Assembly (NCBI GenBank): GCA_001695595.3
Contig: MBPM02000012.1
Location: 992,001-1,056,000, forward strand
Source: Plasmopara viticola
Lineage: Eukaryota; Oomycota; Peronosporomycetes; Peronosporales; Peronosporaceae
Direction: 5' to 3'
DNA length: 64,000 nucleotides
A model generated the notes under the pieces. The model had not been told where the DNA came from, ran no database searches, and was given only the letters and a program-made list of their open reading frames with translations. Shown here piece by piece: positions 35,335 through 44,532 of the stretch (its first letter is position 1; the number at the start of each line of letters is the position of its first letter). The translations under genes and the position numbers were made by a program.

Positions 35335-36333
35335 TTAACGGTTTTCAACCTCTGCTCCTTGCGAGGGTGGGCAATTCTCGACGCTTTGTTCTTTTGCAGC
35401 CTTCTCGAGAATGCTAGACGCTGCCTTGGCAAGCTTGACGAGTCGCCAGTACTGGGACCGCGTCATGTCACGAGGCTTCGTATCGAGGCAGCACAGCGCA
35501 CCGACAATAATGTCATTTGCTTGTCCTGAAGGAGTTGACACACTCGAGACTGTGAGTGGAAAGCCAGCGTAAAACTGCAAGTTGAGTTTCGTCACGGGCG
35601 CAATGTGCGCGAAGCGTGGATCGGTCGCGGCATGATGCACGAGCAATGGCTTTTCATGCATAATGAATTGCTGGCAAAAGGCTTGTTCACGAGGATTGCC
35701 ACTGCCCACTTCCCAGTACCCGTGGTCGTTGGTTGCCAGTAAGGATACGACGTCGCGTTCCACCAGAGTGACAATACCGTGCGGACACTGCATTTCAGCT
35801 GCAGCAAGGGCGCAAATCACATTCAGCTCAGGCACATCCAGCACAGTGGGTAGAGAAAAGTGCTGAATGGCCGCCATGCGGTCGTCCTCATTCGTCGGAA
35901 TCGGATACTTTGTTGATATAGACTTCGTCTCTTTGACATTTAAGTCTTCGTGCTGCAGTCCGGCAAACTCACACGCTGTCAGTTCCTTGGGGTACTGCGC
36001 TACATCAAAAGCGCGTTCAATAGCTTCGATCTGCTCACGACCCTCAAGTTGCACACTCGCGTCAATCGACGTGGACGTCTTTTCTTGACCCATACGTAAG
36101 AGTTGGTTCAGCACTGCAAGTGCCGCGCGACGCTGACGCAGCGTCTCTTTGTCCGAGGCGTCACGTTCAACTCGAGTGAGCAAGTCGACGAGCTTTTGGC
36201 CAGAAAGGGACTTGTCCGACGCATCGGGAAGGACACGTACGGGTCCAGACTTTAGTGTTGACGTGGGCTCTACGGCAGTCGCAGAAGGGATGGGTGCGCT
36301 TTCAATGCACATGGCGAGACCGTCACAAGGCAT
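35335..36333 (-). CDS. GAF-domain protein, truncated paralogue of the FYVE/GAF gene at 44.5-46.7 kb
   Basis: 332 codons. Residues about 45-90 contain a Leu/Arg helix, followed by a variable stretch. From YPIPTNEDDRMAAI the protein follows the GAF half of its neighbour at 44533-46734 almost without gaps (VPELNVIC, then CPHGIVTLVE, then GSGNPREQAFCQ, then IVGALCCLD, then MTRSQYWRL). By eye about two thirds of residues match. GAF domains bind small ligands or mediate dimerisation; no ligand can be inferred. The START-like and FYVE parts of the neighbour are absent and no clear remnant was recognised upstream of 36333, although a frame at 36665-36850 might be eroded coding sequence. The start ATG is the first in frame; whether the gene is functional is open. 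The frame is intact, which argues for selection or recent origin. Confidence 0.8.
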   Translation of the reverse strand: MPCDGLAMCIESAPIPSATAVEPTSTLKSGPVRVLPDASDKSLSGQKLVDLLTRVERDASDKETLRQRRAALAVLNQLLRMGQEKTSTSIDASVQLEGREQIEAIERAFDVAQYPKELTACEFAGLQHEDLNVKETKSISTKYPIPTNEDDRMAAIQHFSLPTVLDVPELNVICALAAAEMQCPHGIVTLVERDVVSLLATNDHGYWEVGSGNPREQAFCQQFIMHEKPLLVHHAATDPRFAHIAPVTKLNLQFYAGFPLTVSSVSTPSGQANDIIVGALCCLDTKPRDMTRSQYWRLVKLAKAASSILEKAAKEQSVENCPPSQGAEVENR

Positions 36334-37158
36334 TATTGGAATGGCGTTTGGCTATCAAAGACGAAATTGAAATATGACGTGGTAGCTGGTCAGGCCCGAG
36401 ACGAGCGGCTTGAGATCGGACAACGTTCGGCCAAGGGGAAGGTCTCGAAGCCACTCGGTTGTGGACAAACCCAGTGGATGAGGCTTGCAAACGATCCTTC
36501 GCTTTGTTGGCCCAGAACTTCGTCTACATGGATAGCGTTTGAAATAGAGAGTGGAGCATTAGAGTGGGCTGTGGGTTTCAATTCCACGCGTTTTTGCACA
36601 AATTTACGGGGTACACGGACGCTATTTCGTATAGAGTACTTGACATTTAGGGTACGATATCAATTCATTGGCGAGAGCTCGACACAGATTTGCCAAAGAT
36701 CGTTCCTGCGACACTCATCTCTAGGTGCAAATCGTTGCCTTTCACGGCCTCTTCGTGAAACGTCGCAAAAGTCAGCATGAAACTTTTTTCCGTCGTGCTG
36801 CCTTTCGACTCATGGGTGGCTTTTGCCCACAAATCATTTAAGCGCGTCATGCACTGTGCGAATTCACAGCCACAATTTTGCTCTAGTGCCTACACTATCA
36901 CCACGCACAGTTGTAGCGTCGCCATTGTGCATGTCTTTGCGGTCTTGATGAGTCCGCTGATATTTGAGCGTCTTTCGAACTGTCACTCTTACTGCTCCAT
37001 CGCTACTAGATGATTTTTATTAGAAAGCTTTGGTTTGATAGACTCGTGTTGCTTGTGGTGGGGTATGTTGTACCATTTGTCGCCGCGTGCCCTCAAATAA
37101 TTTAAGAGCGCTCAGATTTCTCGCCGAATAATCCGGCATCAGCACGGGGAGACACAAT
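36334..37158. other. Upstream region of the short GAF gene
   Basis: Frames on both strands of 60-137 codons have no recognised domain. It could contain the eroded START-like/FYVE half of the duplicated gene, but I could not find the FYVE cysteine pattern. Confidence 0.35.
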
Positions 37159-37302
37159 ACCACTCGCGCCCTAACCGCAGATGTCGAATGTTTTCACTTT
37201 AGTGCACTTCTTCGTAAGATTCTTGATGTAATTAGGGCCCAAGTGGTAGTATTTCACACTATACTACCACTTGGGCCCTAACCGCATTTGTCGAAATTTT
37301 GT
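37159..37302. repeat. Inverted repeat with 21-bp perfect arms beside an imperfect tandem unit; transposon end or MITE
   Basis: Arms 37232-37252 and 37261-37281 are exact reverse complements (core TAGGGCCCAAGTGG) separated by 8 bases. The sequence that follows the right arm (CCCTAACCGCA.. TGTCGAA) also occurs at 37159-37194, 107 bp upstream, so a unit of about 105 bp is duplicated with divergence. Such a layout fits terminal inverted repeats of a DNA transposon or a foldback/MITE element. No transposase lies nearby. Confidence 0.6.
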
Positions 37303-39258
37303 GTACATCTCTGTAATTATCTCGATATAATTTAAATCTAGATCGAAAAAATACATCCTCTATAGATTGCGGGGAGGTTGTAGAATTCTCGCGCGTTAGC
37401 ACACTAGATATTGAGCGCATACACGCCTTTAAATCTCATGATAGTATTTGACGACTATAACAACATACAGAGCGTGAGTAAAGCAGCGCTCATCTGCTTC
37501 TCGCACCAGGACCGACCCTGTGGCTCGAGTGGCTAGTCGCTGGACCTGGGATCGGATAGTACTTAGCTCGATCAATACCATAGGATGCGAATATGGCAGT
37601 CGGAGCGGACGAGCAACCACACTTTGGGCATGACACCCCACTGATCGAAAGAGTCTCTTAGGATTAGGAATCTGGTCCCCAAATGAGCCAATTAGCTACC
37701 AGAATCTCGAACTGTGATTCTTGTAGCATAAATCTCCCTGCGCACCACGAGAGCTTTTCGGTAACTACTCCTCGTGATGCGTGTGGAAAGGATAATGCCT
37801 CATAACGAGCTATTGCGACCTTCCAGCATGCTTTAGCACTTCACCAAATTTCACAATAGGGTTTCATGTGGCGTTGTTAAAAGCTACTAGACAAGGATGG
37901 CTTGCAGCTACCCTAATTACGTCCCAGCACTGTTACCACCACAGCTTAATTGAAATATACCATACTTCCGAATTCCGTCGCTGAAAACAACGATCCAAGA
38001 TAGATGTGCCGACTACTATGGGCTAACTCATCGTCTGGCGTGCAAAAGCGAATTGAGTTTGTCAGTCTTGCATTTAGCGCGGCTGTTATATTTCACGAGA
38101 AATTGCAATTTATTGTGCTGCTATTTCAGATGTATTTATCGCTAAATTGAAGGCTTGATGGTTCAATATACCACAAATACTTTGAGCCTAAATTATGCAT
38201 TTTCAGCTCAAGTAGCTAGCTCCGATTGGCACCTTAAGCCGTCTAACCTGGAGCGATATGGCCGACCTAAACGAGCTGCAGTAACGCGAAGCCAATGCAT
38301 AGTTTGTAGCGTCGCAAAAAGAGTAAAGGATTATATCTAAAGTCAGGACAGAAGGCTTGTTTAATGCTAGCAGAAGCATTTTGTTGCTAATCCTCCTCGC
38401 ACTCTCATTCAGTAGATCCAACAAAGGCTTTGCAAAACCCACATAGACAGCACTATACCTGAGCAGTATCTGACTCTAGCTAATAAGCATATACGTTCCT
38501 CAAAAAAAATTGTAGACGAGACGTAAGCCAAATCATAAAGCTACTAGCTCCTCATGGTGTCCTTAAAACCCCATCAAGCCTATTAGGCCTTAATCTTCTA
38601 CCGCAATTTGTCGAAGCTGGTGTTAATCTCGTTTGTCTTCATGACCTCAATAATTCGCCTCATGTGATTTGAATGGACGTAATGTCGCCTTGGCGTTAAG
38701 TAGCCTTCGTAACATTAACGTTCACTTTCACACCATGCCGCTAAATGTATCATCTGCAAACGTGGCAGTCCACATCTTGTGCACAGTATATTGTAAATTT
38801 GGGTATGCTATTAAGGTACACGTAATGGGTGTTTGTGCGGACACTGCTTCAACGTCTTGTTATAGTTAGCGCGGCCCACACGCCACTTTACGTTCTTCTT
38901 CCGAGCATAGATAGTCGGTGACGAGTGGGAAAATTTCGACTCCCGCGCCATGCTAATCTTTGCGTGTCGGCGAAACATCATGAAAAAGTTCACACTGCCT
39001 TGAGACAGTTATGAAACAGTACTTAATACCTGGTAAAAGTTCAAATTCGTGTTATACTCCTCTATCCGATTGGAGCTCTAATGATAAATTTCTGAACGCC
39101 AAGTATTTCTTTCAGCAGATTTGCCATATCTTTGAAATCATGATCTCTGAGCCAAAGCTAAGCGTACGTTGCCTATAACACAGGCCCAAAACTTCTTCGT
39201 TTTGAAAGTGGATGTGTTTATATCCTCGACAAGAAATTTATCTGCTGACAAGCCTTCT
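37303..39258. other. Gene-poor stretch, nothing recognised
   Basis: Short frames only (for example 37429-37641 on -, 38155-38340 on +). None has a motif I can name. Confidence 0.4.
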
Positions 39259-40001
39259 CTACCGTTTTCTCGAGTAAAAAAAACATGAGCTCACTGGCTT
39301 CAAATTCTCCAAGGTATAAAAGCTTCTGACACCTTCGGCATGGGTTTTAGTCGAAGCGCACTTCCTACAACAAAAATGAACAGCGGATTGGTTATCAATC
39401 TGCTGGTAGATCTTCATGTCAAACAGGCTACTCAGGGATCGAATAGTTATTGCATCCCCAATATATACTAGCGGACCTCTCTTTCCCTTTCTTGGTGGTA
39501 CTTCGTCAATCATTTTTTTGCGCAACTTATGACAGAACTTGATGGTTTTAAAGTGCCTTTTTGTGATTATACGTTATCCATTGCGTCGTGTAGATCTACG
39601 TTGCCCGCCTGCAAAATAATTGCTACCGGTCTCGTTGAGCTTGCTGTTTGGTTGAGTCTATGTTCTTCACTTGCGTAACTTTACTAACACCCACCAATAA
39701 ACAAGTGCTACCTCCTAAATGAGCGCTATATTTAGAGTACCTGGTGGCTGGAACTGCTTGCGAAGCTTGCTTGTCTATTAATGAAGATGCCAAAGACATC
39801 GTTGCGTCTACCTTCTCGGCGATGCCAGCATTGTCGATGCTTCCTATAATAATCTTGACATATATAAACAGCCTCATTTTTTAAAATGGTCATCCGCGGA
39901 TCAGGGTGCAGACTTGACGCACCAAAGCTTGTTTGCGCGAAAACGGTTGGATGGCAACTGTGGTTTTGCTCGCCAATCGATACAGGTCTCGAACTTTTCA
40001 A
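39259..40001 (-). mobile_element. Ty1/copia relic: reverse transcriptase and RNase H pieces
   Basis: Reading the minus strand from 40001: FGASSLHPDPRMTI (the G-F-x-x-S-x-x-D-P-C-V region), then in another frame MRLFIYVKIIIGS at 39877, where the catalytic Y-V-D-D should be. Further on, LFDMKIYQQIDNQSAVHF near 39420 matches the D-N-Q-x-A segment of copia RNase H. The order is correct and the frames are broken. The two catalytic aspartates are replaced (YVKI), so the enzyme is dead. Confidence 0.65.
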
Positions 40002-41656
40002 TCCACGGCATGCTCATGATCAAGACATTCGTGGTTAAGTCAAAGACAAAGACTATGTGCTGTCAAATATCACACGCATTTCTTTTCGAAGATAATAACG
40101 TCAGAAATCATCCCAGTAGCCAGATGAATTGAGGCTGACTTGTTTTCGGTGCTCCTTTAGTCGGCCTCGTTTGGCTGGGCAATTGTTCGCCGGCGCACAA
40201 TTTTTTATTGTCGCTCTCACTTGTGTGTACAGCCAGCAGTCTACGCTGCTTTTTTTGCCTAGGGGGAGCTGCTAGGCTAAGAACAAAGCCATTTGAATGT
40301 AATTTTCCTTTCAGAAGAGTACTTCACGATCACAATCGTTTATTTTTAAGGGTACGCTTCTATCAATAAACTTATAAAAAGCATTGGCCGATGCAAGGAT
40401 GTACCTCATTGACCCATTTCGCAACTGGCGCTGACCTTTTTGTACCCTTGCTTACCGGATTTGAGAAAGCGGATATTTCTCCGACGCTTGAGTGTATTGA
40501 GGCAAGCAGGCCAACACACGTCATTACTCGGGGCTCTGTGGAATCACGAACTACCCAATTACGGCTTTCCTGAGTTAAAAGCCCGTCTGTGGCAGTTCGC
40601 CTCTCGACGTAAAATGAATTCTGCTTTTTCCAACGTTACTGTATTTAAAGAACCAATTGCAATGCAGGTCCACCCATACTCCACCATGGACACAGTCGCC
40701 TTGGTTGTTAAGGGAGTGTTGCTCTGTAATACAGGCTGTCAACTTGCTTAATCCGTGAATACATTTATGAGGTTGCACCGGCCTTACTTTCAGGCAAGGA
40801 CATGTATGCGCTGGCGAAAGCTCGCTCTTAGCTGCTTCTTCATATGTTTTCTATCACCTTAGTCTAGTAGTTCTACGTGTGACTACTTAGCTGTTAATCC
40901 GGCTTCCCCGATAAGAAAGTGTAAACGCCACGCACATTTGATTCTTCAAGATCATCAACGCTATAATGATCTTCTCTGTCTTTTTAACTCAGAAGGGTTA
41001 GGTTCTGGTATTTTCTTCCCTTAAAATGAGGACATCGAATTGCATTGCCTCAGATTTCACAGTAAACACTGTTGCCAGAGCTAACGGAACCTTAAAAAAT
41101 GTCATAGCCCTTAAGTCATGCTTTACGTTCGTGGTACTCAAACACTGTGACGCGTTCAAGCTAAAGGGAGCTGCAAAGGCAGGCGTCTCCTCAGGCCCAT
41201 TATAATCGAAGAAGACTTTGAGCAATGCAAGCTGCGCGCCCAATTATTTCATTTTGAAGCCTTTTCGATGTTTCAGATAGATACGCGTAGGCGTACGATC
41301 AATTACAAATTACAAACAGGTGTGACGGGGTCACACAACAGGTGACCTGCAGAAAGATATACCATCATGTTTGATATTTTCGGTCTCAAGAGATGTGATA
41401 GACTGCAGTGCAAAGGTTGATAAAATCAATGTGGTGTTTCAATCCTGACTACAATCCTGCATAAGCACAAAGTTTAATCATGTAATTTAAGCAGAGACTA
41501 CATTCCTTTTGGTATCATTCCAAATGCAAACCGGTACAAATACCGATAAAGTCTGTCGAGCACAACTCTAAAAGCCATATGAATGAAAACAGACTGAAGA
41601 TGACGAAGGGCAAGATAAGGCAAACTACACGCAACGCAACTGAATCGATCCATGGG
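40002..41656. other. Gene-poor stretch
   Basis: No supported gene. The minus frame 40998-41243 (81 codons) has coding-like composition (AFAAPFSLNASQCLS) but no recognised family. A palindromic string TGTGACGGGGTCAC lies at 41321-41334, shared in reverse with 34950-34963, possibly LTR termini. Confidence 0.35.
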
Positions 41657-42040
41657 TCATTTCGAAAGCGAAGTAGCTGATATATTTGGAGCCGCCGGTA
41701 CAGCAGGCGTCGTCGTCATGATGTGTTGCTGGTCGTACGCTCGGCCGTAATGGTGGCGCCGCCACTGCCAGAGGTCGAGTCCGTCACCTTCGAGTGCTTG
41801 GCGAAGCATGGTAAGCACAGTGCCTCTTAAAATCTGAAGACCAATGGAATAATCTTTGTTGCAAGCATCCCATGCTTGGCTCGTGTACAAACCCCACTGC
41901 CACGGATTGTCGGTTTTGTACTCGTCGTGAAAGTCATAGTGTTCATCAGGGTTAAGAGCCCACGCAAAGCCGGCCATCATGTCTATAGAAATAGCGTACT
42001 CGATGAGAATCTCAATTACCCGTGTACCTGTGAATCCTGT
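41657..42040 (-). pseudogene. 3' fragment of an unrecognised protein-coding gene
   Basis: The frame is open from about 42039 to the stop at 41657, with an ATG at 41980. The product is well structured and aromatic-rich (GFAWALNPDEHYDFHDEYKT, then NPWQWGLYTSQAWDACNKDY, then LRGTVLTMLRQALEGDGL, then WQWRRHHYGRAYDQQH) with a Thr/Ala/Pro tail. It looks like the C-terminal exon of a real enzyme, and a possible splice acceptor (AACTCACAG) stands at its upstream edge, but I cannot name the family. A LINE insertion starts about 95 bp upstream, and no upstream exon was found beyond it. It could be a live last exon with distant upstream exons, or a remnant. Confidence 0.4.
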
Positions 42041-42134
42041 GAGTTACAGCACAAAAGCAACCAAAATATCGTTCGGTGGAATGGAAGATTCTAAGACAAA
42101 CTCACGCTGCCTAAGGGATGAATGCATGTACATT

Positions 42135-43303
42135 TGACATGCTTGTAATGTAATGTAATGTATTACGTTATCGCGTTGCCAAGGTATGCACGTGCTAGGC
42201 TCAGTCTGGCTAGTCCACGGCATAGAGTGGTGTCCGCATACGTCGGGTCTCGTTCGGCGGGCAGTGCATCCAGCACCGAGGTCGTATGGGTCTTCCATTT
42301 CTTTCGGTCTTGTGCAAGGGTACGTACCACTTCGAGGTCTTGTGCTGTCCGGAGTCGAAAGCCGGAGCCACGGGAACAAGATTGTGGTCGAGTGTCGAGG
42401 GGAGCGTGGTGCGGGGACGTCCGCGCCATTTTGCTGCGGTGGAGAAGAAGTAGGCACGCATCTGGAGGTTAGCTAGAATGTCGGGATTGCGGCGAAGTAC
42501 ATGGCCAAACAGGCGCCAGCGAGCTTGTGTCAGTCGTAGTCTCAGCGGCCGCTCATCACAGAGGTCGTAGAGTCTTGCATTCGAAATGGGTCGGGGGTAG
42601 CGATAGCCAAGAGCGTAGCGAAGCTGGCGGCGATGGAAACTCTTAAGGCCGTGGAGCTCTGACTTGGTAAGAGCCCAGTTGTACAGCAGAATCGGTAGAA
42701 CGTAGATGTTGTACAATCGAATGCGTGTCTTGGGTGAAATGAACGTGGGGCGGAGCCAGACGGACCAGAGGCGGTGGAGCGCGAGGGTGGCCAGGGACTT
42801 GCGTCGGGATAGATCTTTAATATCGCCGAAGAGTGTTCCGAGCTTCTTAGTGTGGTGCCAGGTTTCTTCTCGGGATCGGGCGTGTCGAGTGGCGCCCGAC
42901 GGGTTGCAGTGGCGGCGGATTTCGGTGACTTCGGTCTTGGCTTCGTTTTTTTTTAGGGTTAGAAGGAAGTCATCAATGCGGTGCTCACCTCTATCGTAAA
43001 TCTTGGTTTCTCGGAGGCCAAGGATATCGACGCGGTAGCGCCGGAGATCTTCGGGGAGTGTTACGTGCTTCTTGCGCTTCGAACCTAGAGAATTCACATT
43101 AATGGAGCCAATCCGGATGCGGTTGGCGCGGTTAAGGGCGTGGAAGGGGGTTTGGCCTGGTGCTGGAGACCGTCGCGTCGAGGGTAAGACTCGTTAGAGA
43201 CCTGCAGATGCCCGAGAGCACCTGCCCGAAGCGCGCGAGCATTAAGCCCCCGCGCTTGGAAGGAGGCGTCACCCCAACCTTTTCCGAAAATGACATGCTT
43301 GTA
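42135..43303 (-). mobile_element. Internally deleted non-LTR retrotransposon (LINE) with 13-bp target-site duplication
   Basis: The element (42148-43290) is flanked by perfect copies of TGACATGCTTGTA (42135-42147 and 43291-43303). Reading the minus strand, it begins with a G-rich 5' leader, then RANRIRIGSINVNSLGS and YRVDILGLRETKI, the start of an EEP-type endonuclease (the frame is open from about 43185). Near 42960 the frame jumps straight to the far C-terminal part of the reverse-transcriptase protein (LYNIYVLPILLYN, FHRRQLRYALGYRYPRPISN), skipping most of the endonuclease and the whole polymerase core. A frameshift near 42355 precedes the last segment (TAQDLEVVRTLAQDRKKWKT). The 3' end is a short TAATG/ACATT repeat. 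Two truncated tails of the same family lie at 2639 and 14008. The copy cannot encode its own mobilisation. Confidence 0.9.
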
Positions 43304-44532
43304 CGATTCGAAAAAAGAGCACAATACTTATTTAAGTTATGGTTTTTAATGTAATAAAATCTATGCTTTGCTCGGTTTTACGACCAAATACGTTAGAAAC
43401 AAAACTACACTCTTCAAACGAGAATGATTGCTAGGTACGGTCACGTGAGCAAGTAGTGTAAGACCGTGTTATTGTCTGATACCAAAACAACAAAGAGTTT
43501 AAAGAGGTGGGAGTGAAAAGTTAATCATTTTGGTGGTTACTTCAGCATGAGTAATTCGCTAAAATTCCTAATTAGAAAGCGTGTCAGCAGTGTACCTACT
43601 TGTACGGTTTTAGATATGTATCACCAGGACGTATAAACACTAAACACGCACTCGATAATTACAGTTTTACCTTATACGCTAATGGGTGTCGGCGAGAGAG
43701 CATTTTTTGCTTACGAAAGCCCCCCATTAAAAACCACTAAGCACCAAATATACACTATCTACAATAGTACAACTCTAAGTTCTCGAATACTTCAAGGTAT
43801 TTGTCCGAACCTATAGATGACACCTCTAGCGATATTTCAAGTCGCTTTTTATTCACGATGAACCCAATCTCTATCTTCCTCAATCCGAATTAGAACAATG
43901 CGTGGTTTCGAGCATTTCACATCTGATCAAATTAGAAATTCCGTACAAGTAGCCAACTGATGAATGCGTTTTACAAGTTTTAGATCAAGCCGCATTGGCT
44001 AAAAACAATGACACAAAGCCAGAAAATGTATCTAAAATCTCGTTGAATATTACTAAGACATGACCTACTCGTACTGTTAAAATCATGTATCGTTGCGTCT
44101 GTTCTTACACCGCACGGCTGGCAAAGAAGCATGCCCAAGACGCGCTTTATTCGCATATCCTTTCGAATAGCACAAGTGATGCGTCATACCTCTAGGTACC
44201 TCCTTCAACTTCATGTTCAGGCCCTTCTTTTCTTCCTCTGACCAGGCTTCAAGCGGTAACTCTACAGCGCCCACCATTAAAAATGCATAACACCAGCTTT
44301 CTAAAAATTAGCTTCAGGAGTTCAATTAGGAATTACATCAAGTCGTAGACACCATAGGTGCCCACTCGCCACAAGGCGTTTTTCTCCTATTGAAAAACGC
44401 TTTTTTACATGTAAAGAAAAAGTAGTAAAACATGGAATTAAATGCTTCACGCTTGCTTGGCAGTTGCGTCCCCACCCGTAGCACAATGTCGTTGAAGCCG
44501 TCGACAACTCATCACTTGACTTGACATGACAG
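43304..44532. other. Intergenic, no gene seen
   Basis: A+T-rich. The minus frame 44083-44277 has coding-like stretches (LEAWSEEEKKGLNMKLKEV) but is short and unrecognised. It forms the 3' flank of the FYVE/GAF gene. Confidence 0.35.

Noticed and set aside
36665..36850. Minus frame considered as the eroded START-like part of the short GAF gene
   Set aside because: It does not align convincingly with the full paralogue and the FYVE cysteines are absent.
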